A stretch of DNA of 5,284 nucleotides, from contig JAHLWJ010000326.1 in assembly GCA_019057975.1 (NCBI GenBank), positions 1 through 5,284 on the forward strand. Reading direction: 5' to 3'. Source of the DNA: Promethearchaeota archaeon (lineage in GTDB: Archaea; Asgardarchaeota; Lokiarchaeia; Sigynarchaeales; SOKP01). Position 1 is the stretch's first letter. Every line of letters starts with the position of its first letter. A program made the position numbers and the translations under genes. Shown piece by piece: positions 1 through 5,284 of this stretch. Below the pieces are notes generated by a model that was not told the DNA's origin, searched no databases, and saw only the letters and a program-made list of their open reading frames with translations.

Positions 1-1
1 G

Positions 2-112
2 AAGTACATAGATTGCTTGTGTAGATTCGGAGAGTTGTCAAATCTTGGAGGAAACAGAACAGCTGGCTTTGGAGTAATACAATACACCGCTTTAAACTAC
101 ATCAAATCTTAA
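2..112 (+). CDS. cas6: C-terminal fragment of a RAMP-fold protein, probably CRISPR endoribonuclease Cas6 (5' end outside window)
   Basis: The gene enters from the left edge and is open for 36 codons up to a TAA stop. It carries NLGGNRTAGFG, a near match to the glycine-rich loop of Cas6 and other RAMP proteins (G-hydrophobic-G, five residues including a basic one, G-hydrophobic-G), with Asn in place of the first Gly. The loop is followed by a short strand (VIQY) and a brief tail, which is where the loop sits in Cas6. Cas6 cuts CRISPR precursor RNA within each repeat to release guide RNAs. The rest of the protein, including any catalytic histidine, lies outside the window, so another RAMP (Cas5-like or a type III subunit) remains possible. 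It converges on the CBASS operon. A T6 run at 138-143 could end its transcript. RAMP assignment is fairly sure; Cas6 specifically is probable. Confidence 0.55.
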   Translation, partial: KYIDCLCRFGELSNLGGNRTAGFGVIQYTALNYIKS

Positions 113-316
113 AAATTAGGATTTAAAAAATTCATTGTTTTTTACCAGTTATTTAAGTTTTTATATGAGATAAAGATTTTAGCTTTAATTCAGAGCGAAT
201 TTGGAAGATGCTCAGATTTCAATATTATTAACTATAGATTCAAGAACTCTTTAATAAACTTAAGATATCCTGGAAATAAGAGCTCCATGCGTTCCATGTA
301 CGGCCTAATAAACAAA

Positions 317-335
317 TTGATAAACTTATTATCAA
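317..335. repeat. Short perfect inverted repeat (7-bp arms, 5-nt loop)
   Basis: TTGATAA and TTATCAA flank a 5-nt spacer. The stem is almost entirely A/T, so a hairpin would be weak and there is no adjacent U-tract that would make it a good bacterial terminator. It lies about 65 nt beyond the stop codon of cap3. A chance palindrome in AT-rich DNA is the simplest explanation. Confidence 0.25.
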
Positions 336-378
336 GCTTTAAATTGTCGATATAATTTATGTATGTGTCAATCTATAC

Positions 379-384
379 TTTTTT
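379..384 (+). terminator. T6 tract, possible terminator for the plus-strand unit
   Basis: A run of six T on the plus strand lies in the gap between the convergent units, 15 nt before the cap3 stop. No GC-rich stem precedes it. Short T-tracts alone can end transcription by archaeal RNA polymerase, so it could stop transcripts coming from the cas6-like gene. An earlier T6 at 138-143 could do the same. Confidence 0.3.
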
Positions 385-388
385 ATAC

Positions 389-394
389 AAAAAA
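389..394 (-). terminator. T6 tract just after cap3, candidate operon terminator
   Basis: Read on the minus strand, a run of six T starts 4 nt after the TAA stop of cap3, with no GC-rich hairpin before it. This is the first T-run of this length beyond the last gene of the operon and fits a U-tract terminator of archaeal type. T-runs are common in such AT-rich DNA, so the call rests mainly on position. Confidence 0.4.
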
Positions 395-398
395 TATC

Positions 399-854
399 TT
401 ATATTAAATCCATTTTTAATGGTTTTCTATTTTCTCGCAGAAAAAGATACCCCTTTATTGCAGAGGGTGGTCGAACAATAACTAAAACAATCCCTTCTAG
501 AAAATTATAATCGGGGTCTTTTAACATTGATTTCATAGCAGATTGATCAATAAAACTATATCTGCATGACATATTTGGATGTGAATGCCAATCGCCAATA
601 TAATCTATTCCCTCAACTGGAGAATTTTCTACGATTTCTTTTATAGGTGGATATAAATTTTTAGTATTTCGTGTTACTCTAATCGGGGAAGATAGGATCG
701 CTTTATCATCATAAACTAGATGTGTGATTTGACACTTATATTTGCTTACTTTCTTTCCTATTAGAACACCACATACTTCATTATTCGTTTTTGAAGCATG
801 TTCCCACATTTTACTTTTTATACTATTAGGTACTTTCAATAAATATTTCTTCAT
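399..854 (-). CDS. cap3: Cap3, JAMM/Mov34-family metallo-isopeptidase of type II CBASS
   Basis: This is a 151-residue single-domain protein, the usual size for Cap3. The zinc-metalloprotease signature is complete: catalytic Glu26 in NEVCGVLIG, then H90-S91-H92 followed by seven residues, Ser100, two residues and Asp103, exactly the HSHx7SxxD motif. Cap3 is the deconjugase of type II CBASS. It cuts the bond that Cap2 makes between the CD-NTase C-terminus and its targets, and so limits priming. It is expected to be cytosolic, with no signal peptide or membrane segment. It is the last gene of the operon. The ATG lies 7 nt after the cap2 stop with no clear ribosome binding site, which points to translational coupling. 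Because the CD-NTase upstream ends in an unusual extension after Phe-Gly, this enzyme may also mature that precursor; that part is inference. Other JAMM roles are unlikely in this context. Confidence 0.93.
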   Translation of the reverse strand: MKKYLLKVPNSIKSKMWEHASKTNNEVCGVLIGKKVSKYKCQITHLVYDDKAILSSPIRVTRNTKNLYPPIKEIVENSPVEGIDYIGDWHSHPNMSCRYSFIDQSAMKSMLKDPDYNFLEGIVLVIVRPPSAIKGYLFLRENRKPLKMDLI

Positions 855-861
855 ATATTTT

Positions 862-2694
862 TTACTTTTTCTTCTTTTTAGTTAATAATTTCTTCTCTAA
901 TAGTTGTATCTTGTACTCAGTTTTTCTATCATGGAATTTTACCCTTCTTTTTAAATTGCAAATTGGACAATTAGGGATTCTGTTAAATTCATGAAAAGCT
1001 ATAATACCAATTTCAATTCCAGATAATTCGGTTTGTTTATTTTGCCATATATAATGATCTGAAAGTGAGTCCTGGTAAGAAGAACTTTCTCTAAAAAGGG
1101 TTTGCATGGCAAAACGTGTAATAAATAAACCTATGAAATTAATATCAATACTTATTCCAGGTATTCCTGGTTGTCTATATCCCTCAAATTGGGGTAATTC
1201 CCGATAATTAAAAGGTTTTGAAATACGGGGAAAAATCTCAGGTTCATTTTCCAACTGAAGATTAATACAATGATAACAAGGTGTTTTAAGAGGAAAAACT
1301 CTAAATATCCTTCCTTGAACAGCATTAGGACCACACCAACCATAAATTACGGGGATATTTTTTTGTATGGCGAAATCATTGAGAAGAAATTGAGAGTTAT
1401 GATCACCAGTTGTAATTATTACTAGATCTGATTTTTTTAAATTGTCTTCAAATTGTTCAAGATTATTATCTTTAAATGGATTTACTTCAAAATTTTCAAT
1501 ATCAGCATCAGGATTTCTCCTAAGAATTTGCGTTTTTAATATTTTGGTTTTATATTTTCCAATATCGAATAAATTCCCTGTTTGACGACATACATTTACA
1601 GCTTGAAATGTGTCAAAATCATATAATATAAATTTTGAAATTCCTGACTTCGCTAATTCTAAAGTAATTGTGGACCCTAAACTGCCCAATCCTATTATTA
1701 ATACTCTTTTTTTATAAATTTCATCCAAAACATCCTCTAATACACCATAAGTCCTCTGAAAAAAATCATTTGGAATATTAATTTGATAAACATCATATAA
1801 AGGGATATGATATATATCTGAAAGATCACTATCATTAATTTTATAGAGAAATGTACAGTGCGGATTAAAATCATTAGGATTTATAATAATATCGTCTTTT
1901 ACCTCTGTATCTGCAAAAACAAATATTATAAAGTCCCTATTTTTTATAATTTCGATGTTTGTACTTAGATTTTTTAATATTTCAATTAAATTTTTCTCCT
2001 TTTTAATAAATCTTCTAAAAACATTCAAGTTTATTGGAATCTTTATATAGATACCTTTAATTGTATCTTCGAGTAAATCAAAATCTTTCCATGGAAATTT
2101 TTCTAATATTTTATTAGTGGATTTATTTAATATAGAAAAAAATAAAAGTTTCAAAGGTCTTCCATCTTTGAAAGAGAATAATTCAAGATCTCCATATTTT
2201 TCGTCAGATTCAATAATGGATTTTAGAATATTCTTTGGAATATAGATTTCTGATGACTTTCTTCTTCCTGGAAGTGGTGTTAAAAGTGAAGTATGATCAT
2301 CGGTATGCTTATGTTCTTTAGCCTTTATCAAACTGATTTTAAATTTTTCAATTGCAGTTAAGATATTCATATTAAATTTCCAGTCTCCAGGACCTCCATC
2401 TCCAGTGAATAGACATAATGATTCATCACGATTTTGATGGGTAGTTTCTTCAAAGTTTGCATAATTCTTATAAGTAAAATCCGTATAGGGCCAAAATTTA
2501 GGTGGAGATTTTGGATAAGTATGAGGAAACAATACTTGATAATATTGTTCGATATTCTTTATAATAATTTTTCCTTCTAAACATAAATTATCTGTTTTTG
2601 AAATATATAATCTTGGAATCGGGATGATTTTTATAATTGCTTCTAACTCTGTAAGATATTTTTTTCTATCCTCTTTATACCAAACTTTTACCAT
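862..2694 (-). CDS. cap2: Cap2, E2-E1 fusion ligase of type II CBASS
   Basis: The 610-residue protein resembles a ubiquitin E2 and E1 joined in one chain. Residues 1-130 are the E2-like domain: a Pro-rich segment (YPKSPPKFWP, 60-69), HQN at 86-88 in place of the E2 HPN motif, and the likely catalytic Cys94 in ESLCLF, followed by Trp105. Residues 150-320 form a linker I cannot assign further. Residues 328-580 are a ThiF/E1 adenylation domain with GLGSLG (335-340), D359 and D361, N367, R370-Q371 and K380. Two CxxC pairs (473/476 and 576/579) look zinc-binding. No cysteine lies between them, so the E1 thioester residue is uncertain. The C-terminus is lysine-rich (KKKKK). Cap2 activates the CD-NTase C-terminus and attaches it to acceptors, which raises CD-NTase activity. 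The start overlaps the CD-NTase stop by 7 nt (ATGGTAA); no Shine-Dalgarno is evident, so coupling is likely. Confidence 0.92.
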   Translation of the reverse strand: MVKVWYKEDRKKYLTELEAIIKIIPIPRLYISKTDNLCLEGKIIIKNIEQYYQVLFPHTYPKSPPKFWPYTDFTYKNYANFEETTHQNRDESLCLFTGDGGPGDWKFNMNILTAIEKFKISLIKAKEHKHTDDHTSLLTPLPGRRKSSEIYIPKNILKSIIESDEKYGDLELFSFKDGRPLKLLFFSILNKSTNKILEKFPWKDFDLLEDTIKGIYIKIPINLNVFRRFIKKEKNLIEILKNLSTNIEIIKNRDFIIFVFADTEVKDDIIINPNDFNPHCTFLYKINDSDLSDIYHIPLYDVYQINIPNDFFQRTYGVLEDVLDEIYKKRVLIIGLGSLGSTITLELAKSGISKFILYDFDTFQAVNVCRQTGNLFDIGKYKTKILKTQILRRNPDADIENFEVNPFKDNNLEQFEDNLKKSDLVIITTGDHNSQFLLNDFAIQKNIPVIYGWCGPNAVQGRIFRVFPLKTPCYHCINLQLENEPEIFPRISKPFNYRELPQFEGYRQPGIPGISIDINFIGLFITRFAMQTLFRESSSYQDSLSDHYIWQNKQTELSGIEIGIIAFHEFNRIPNCPICNLKRRVKFHDRKTEYKIQLLEKKLLTKKKKK

Positions 2695-3653
2695 TTTTTA
2701 TAGCCAAAAGTAATATTCTTTCCTTCAGGGGGGAATTCTGTTGATTTTTTGCTTTGATATTTGCCACTACTAGTTTTTATTGGTCTAGGAAACGGTTCTT
2801 TAAAAATGTTATACCAACCTTCTATTGAAGGTTGATGATAACCTTCTTTTTCTAATTGATTTAATTCTTTTATTTTTTGTGAAAGCTTTAAGAATTCTTT
2901 TGATAAATTCTGTTTATCTTGAGCGATTAAATAACCTGCTAAATCACCACTTAGTCCAGCGGGGTCCATACATGAGTCATAAATAGCTTTTGTAGCACTT
3001 TCAAAAAAATAATGCAAGGCATCTTGATATCTCTGAAAAGGACTCGTAATTAGCTTCATGATGAAGACTTCCAAATGGAACGATTTCAAATCTATATCAT
3101 TAGAACTCCTCCATTTCTTAATGATTCGAATTAAGGGAACAAATTTATTTTTTAATTTCAAATTATGTTCCGATATGATTGTTTGATGTTTTGGAGGAGA
3201 GGTTTTAATGTAGATACTAAAATTCTTATCTGGAATAATGTAAATTTCATTTTCTTCATCAATCAAAAAAGAGGGAATAATATCAACATCGGGTATTTTA
3301 GAAAATTTTAAACCGATTGAGTGAGATTGAATTCTAATAGTTGTTTCAGGATATGTCTCTTTCAATTTTTGCTTAATAAACCTTAATAGAGCTATAGGGT
3401 CATTTCCAAATTGATCCCAATATTCATCATAATCTAAAATAATCATTATGTCAACATCATTTACAGGTCTAATTTGAGTATGCCTTTTATATGACCCTGT
3501 AAGGAAATGAGGTTTTCTTTTATCATTGATTACTTTCCCACTTAAAGTTTTCCTAATATATTCATGTCGATTTATAATACTTTCATTTTCCTTCTCAGTT
3601 GGAATTAAGGATTTAATAAATTGTTCAAATGCTTTTGGAACTGTTGTTACCAT
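2688..3653 (-). CDS. CD-NTase (cGAS/DncV-like nucleotidyltransferase), CBASS second-messenger synthase
   Basis: The 321-residue protein has the polymerase-beta-like nucleotidyltransferase signature of CD-NTases. G53-S54 lies in LTGSYKRHTQ, the metal-binding pair D66-x-D68 in NDVDIMI, and the third acidic residue is at D122/D124 in PDVDIIPSF. KKW at 179-181 and SFHLE at 191-195 match the helical half of the family. It makes a cyclic di- or trinucleotide upon phage infection; the SAVED receptor next door favours a trinucleotide, but the product cannot be read from sequence. I suspect clade C or D from the GSYxRxT wording, with low certainty. The start follows GAGGTGAT by 5 nt, the best ribosome binding site in the window. 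The C-terminus is odd: ITFG then YKKW, although well-studied type II enzymes end in a small residue, commonly Gly, that Cap2 conjugates. The stop codon lies inside the cap2 start overlap. Confidence 0.93.
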   Translation of the reverse strand: MVTTVPKAFEQFIKSLIPTEKENESIINRHEYIRKTLSGKVINDKRKPHFLTGSYKRHTQIRPVNDVDIMIILDYDEYWDQFGNDPIALLRFIKQKLKETYPETTIRIQSHSIGLKFSKIPDVDIIPSFLIDEENEIYIIPDKNFSIYIKTSPPKHQTIISEHNLKLKNKFVPLIRIIKKWRSSNDIDLKSFHLEVFIMKLITSPFQRYQDALHYFFESATKAIYDSCMDPAGLSGDLAGYLIAQDKQNLSKEFLKLSQKIKELNQLEKEGYHQPSIEGWYNIFKEPFPRPIKTSSGKYQSKKSTEFPPEGKNITFGYKKW

Positions 3654-3658
3654 ATTTT

Positions 3659-3666
3659 ATCACCTC
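3659..3666 (-). promoter_or_regulatory. Strong Shine-Dalgarno (GAGGTGAT) of the CD-NTase gene
   Basis: Immediately after the cap4 TAA, the minus strand reads GAGGTGAT, then AAAAT and the ATG of the CD-NTase. It pairs without mismatch to the 3' end of prokaryotic 16S rRNA (AUCACCUC). It fixes the start at 3653. The match is centred on GGTGAT, a form frequent in archaea, whereas low-GC bacteria more often centre on AGGAGG. The other three genes lack a comparable site, so the CD-NTase may be translated best of the four. Confidence 0.85.
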
Positions 3667-5064
3667 TTATCTTAATATTATGCTTTTTTTATAATTATGT
3701 TTTTTTTTATCAAATTCATATATATGAACAGGGGAAATGACATTAAAATTATAACCTAAAAAGATTGCCATTCCCAGTGGTATTGAATTAAAGATATGAA
3801 TTTCTTCAATCCCTTTTTTATTTACACTCTTAATTTTTTTTGTAATTTGATTTATCATAGAAGAGATCTCATTGTTTTTTATTAATTTCTTATAACTAAA
3901 GCTAAGAGTATAACCTGAATTAATTTTATTTTCATTTAAATAATTTGAAACGGGAGTATTTAAATCATTTTCACCAATATTTATTAAAACAACTAATATA
4001 TTGGAATTTTTATTTATTCTCTTTAATTTTACTTTTAAATATCTTTTATTTTCGGAGTTAGAATAAGTCCATAAATCATCTAGTTGTTTAATAGATAAAT
4101 AAAAACCAGTTGTTTTTCGAAAAACAAAACCAATCATATAACCTATCGTTAAATGGATTTTAGCAATTATCATTAGAGATCTAATAGTACTCGTATTCAT
4201 TATAGTTTCTTTTAAATTATCAATATTATCTCTTATAATATTCCAATTAGGATTATTTTGAATAAGAGTGAAAAGATCCAACTCATAATCAAAAGTTTCG
4301 GCTTTAGGAATAGGATGGTAAGAAAATATACCCGTCTTTAAAGTTAAAGATTCGAATTTCTGTTCTTGCATAAAAATCTGTTGAATTATAGGTGTATTAA
4401 AAAAGATTTTAAAGTTAGGATTTTTTGTTGTTCGATCTACTAAGTTATAAATTAAATTTAAAAAGTTATCAGAAAGTGGTGAGATCCTTTTAGATTCAAG
4501 TTCAGGATTTAGATAAGGTCGAATAAAACTTATTTTATTTAAAAAATTATTAAACCCGTCTGGTCTGCCACATAATTCGAAAAACTTATTTCTTATATTT
4601 AAATTTGATTCTTTAAGATTTCCATTAATAAAATTCTCTTTGAATTTTCCATCCTTTCCAATTATACTTTCTAGACTACTATCAACACTTTTATTGGAAC
4701 ACACAATCATTTCAAATTGATTAGAATTGATTTGTGTTTTAATCTTACAATAACTTTCAAATATTTTATCAATAGAAATCTTTGATGTTTTGTTCTCTTT
4801 AGTAAGGTGGCCTATTTTTATTGTATCTCCAATTATACTAATTGTATGCTTAATTTGGTAAAAATAATAGATAGCGTTTTTATACATTAATATATCATCG
4901 AATATACCATATTCATTAATACCAATTTCTTCTTCTAGCCAAGGAGGATCATTTTTATGTATAGATGTTTCTAAAAACCATTCACATATTAACCTAACAC
5001 CCATCCATCTCTGATATTCATCACCAGTATATCGTCCTGATCTTGGTTTTAACTTATCCAACAT
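3667..5064 (-). CDS. cap4: Cap4, cyclic-oligonucleotide-activated DNA endonuclease with SAVED domain
   Basis: This 465-residue protein is the CBASS effector. Residues 10-170 form a DUF4297-type restriction-like nuclease. A conserved opening, TGDEYQRWMG (13-22), is followed by acidic D56-D57 in GIFDDILMY and by Q70-I71-K72 in YQIKHT, the D...QxK form of the PD-(D/E)xK active site. Residues about 225-460 form the SAVED receptor: AKIHLTIGYMIGF (301-313) in the first CARF-like half, and LVVLINIGEN (358-365) with EIHIFNSIPLGMAIFLGY (421-438) in the second, the usual IHxF...P..A..LG signature. Known Cap4 proteins bind cyclic trinucleotides, oligomerise and cut double-stranded DNA without strict specificity. 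It is the first gene of the operon. The ATG at 5064 is the first after an in-frame TGA at 5089-5091; no Shine-Dalgarno precedes it, so initiation may rely on a short leader. No membrane segments are seen. Confidence 0.9.
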   Translation of the reverse strand: MLDKLKPRSGRYTGDEYQRWMGVRLICEWFLETSIHKNDPPWLEEEIGINEYGIFDDILMYKNAIYYFYQIKHTISIIGDTIKIGHLTKENKTSKISIDKIFESYCKIKTQINSNQFEMIVCSNKSVDSSLESIIGKDGKFKENFINGNLKESNLNIRNKFFELCGRPDGFNNFLNKISFIRPYLNPELESKRISPLSDNFLNLIYNLVDRTTKNPNFKIFFNTPIIQQIFMQEQKFESLTLKTGIFSYHPIPKAETFDYELDLFTLIQNNPNWNIIRDNIDNLKETIMNTSTIRSLMIIAKIHLTIGYMIGFVFRKTTGFYLSIKQLDDLWTYSNSENKRYLKVKLKRINKNSNILVVLINIGENDLNTPVSNYLNENKINSGYTLSFSYKKLIKNNEISSMINQITKKIKSVNKKGIEEIHIFNSIPLGMAIFLGYNFNVISPVHIYEFDKKKHNYKKSIILR

Positions 5065-5102
5065 ACTTATATATTTTTTAGTCTTTTTTCATGAAATGGT
5101 AA

Positions 5103-5116
5103 TTTTATATATTAAA
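5103..5116 (-). promoter_or_regulatory. TATA-box-like promoter element for the CBASS operon
   Basis: Read on the minus strand, the element is TTTAATATATAAAA, preceded by AT-rich sequence and lying about 40-50 nt upstream of the cap4 ATG. With the usual archaeal spacing of about 25 nt, transcription would begin near 5085, giving a leader of about 20 nt without a Shine-Dalgarno. The local AT content is very high, so similar words occur by chance. If the host is a bacterium, TTGACT at 5203-5198 with TAAAAA 17 nt further on would be the competing reading. Confidence 0.4.
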
Positions 5117-5202
5117 TATTTTTATTAATTGATAATTTTGTGTGCAGATGGCTGAAATAAAAATATAGATACTATTTTTAATTTTTAATTTGTAATTAGT
5201 CA

Positions 5203-5221
5203 AAAAAATTATGAATTTTTT
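5203..5221. repeat. A/T-only inverted repeat (8-bp arms, 3-nt loop)
   Basis: AAAAAATT and AATTTTTT flank the loop ATG. Both strands end the palindrome in a T6 run, so it could act as a weak two-way terminator, or its T-runs could serve as U-tract stops. It may also be an accident of base composition. It lies between the proposed operon promoter and the right edge. Confidence 0.25.
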
Positions 5222-5223
5222 AC

Positions 5224-5231
5224 TATAAATA
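5224..5231 (+). promoter_or_regulatory. TATAAATA box upstream of a possible divergent start at the right edge
   Basis: TATAAATA lies 37 nt before an ATG at 5269-5271, which opens a plus-strand frame (ATG GAT GAT CGA TTA) that runs off the window. The spacing suits an archaeal promoter with a leader of roughly 10-15 nt. Only five codons are visible, no ribosome binding site is present, and the minus strand could equally carry the tail of another gene here, so the downstream gene itself is not claimed. Confidence 0.25.
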
Positions 5232-5284
5232 AAGAAAAATATCATTTAATACTTTTTACGATTTCTCTATGGATGATCGATTAT

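Larger units (their letters stand above)
113..398. other. Intergenic region between convergent units, possibly holding gene remnants
   Basis: No intact gene is supported here. On the plus strand, the frame of the preceding cas6-like gene stays open after its stop for 80 codons (113-352, stop 353-355). It lacks an ATG near its start and reads like ordinary protein in its second half (SEFGRCSDFN, then RYPGNKSSMRSMYG). On the minus strand a stop-free stretch of about 46 codons lies opposite (roughly 372 down to 235) and includes RPYMERMELLFPGYLKF. Only one of these can be real, and neither is a recognisable family to me. Decayed transposase or other mobile-element debris is a guess. No direct repeats of CRISPR type are seen. 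Confidence 0.35.

Noticed and set aside
1..398. CRISPR repeat array next to the cas6-like gene
   Set aside because: No direct repeat of 20-40 nt recurs at regular spacing anywhere in the window; any array must lie outside it.
1152..1343. A 63-codon minus-strand reading in another frame inside cap2
   Set aside because: It lies wholly within the E1 domain of cap2, has a hydrophobic, low-information composition and no ribosome binding site; it is a shadow of the real gene.
2688..3653. MNT-type toxin-antitoxin nucleotidyltransferase
   Set aside because: Length, the DVD...DVD arrangement, the SFHLE helix motif and the neighbours all fit a CD-NTase; no HEPN partner is present.
399..5064. Reading the locus as a Bil (ubiquitin-like ISG15-type) operon
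   Set aside because: E2 and E1 are fused in one chain, there is no ubiquitin-like gene, and a CD-NTase and SAVED effector are present, which define type II CBASS.
5080..5092. Four-codon leader peptide (ATG AAA AAA GAC, stop TAA at 5080-5078) just upstream of cap4
   Set aside because: Too short and without a ribosome binding site; nothing suggests attenuation.
5175..5203. Bacterial sigma-70-type promoter on the minus strand (TTGACT, 17 nt, TAAAAA)
   Set aside because: The -10 match is poor, it would give a leader of over 100 nt without a ribosome binding site, and such words are expected in DNA this AT-rich; kept only as an alternative to the TATA-like box.
5269..5284. Start of a divergent plus-strand gene
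   Set aside because: Only five codons are visible and no ribosome binding site is present, so a gene cannot be supported from this window.

Overview
The window holds a complete four-gene type II CBASS (cyclic-oligonucleotide-based anti-phage signalling) operon, read entirely on the minus strand. In transcription order the genes are cap4, a SAVED-domain DNA endonuclease effector (5064 to 3667); a CD-NTase (3653 to 2688); cap2, an E2-E1 fusion (2694 to 862); and cap3, a JAMM/Mov34 deconjugase (854 to 399). Spacings are +13, -7 and +7 nt, so this is one tightly coupled transcription unit. By family knowledge, infection activates the CD-NTase, whose cyclic nucleotide (a trinucleotide, judging by the SAVED receptor) switches on Cap4 to degrade DNA. 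Cap2 links the C-terminus of the CD-NTase to acceptor molecules and primes it; Cap3 cuts that bond.

On the left edge, on the plus strand and convergent with the operon, is the last part of a RAMP-fold protein, most likely the CRISPR RNA-processing nuclease Cas6 (2 to 112). This suggests a defence island in which CBASS sits beside a CRISPR-Cas locus; no repeat array is visible here. Positions 113 to 398 separate the two units and hold no convincing gene, only stop-free stretches on both strands that could be gene remnants, plus T-tracts suited to ending the two convergent transcripts. On the right, 5065 to 5284 holds an A/T-only TATA-like element for the operon and a possible start of a divergent gene at the very edge.

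The host is a low-GC prokaryote. An archaeon is somewhat favoured: the one clear ribosome binding site is GAGGTGAT, the first gene has a TATA-like box and no evident Shine-Dalgarno, and the ends are T-tracts rather than GC-rich hairpins. A low-GC bacterium cannot be excluded.

Two departures from the type II CBASS pattern deserve attention. The CD-NTase does not end in a small residue: it reads ...ITFG followed by YKKW, as if Cap3 must first trim it, or as if a 2-nt insertion removed a stop directly after the glycine. In addition, the E1 half of Cap2 has no cysteine between its two CxxC pairs, so the identity of the E1 thioester cysteine is unclear.
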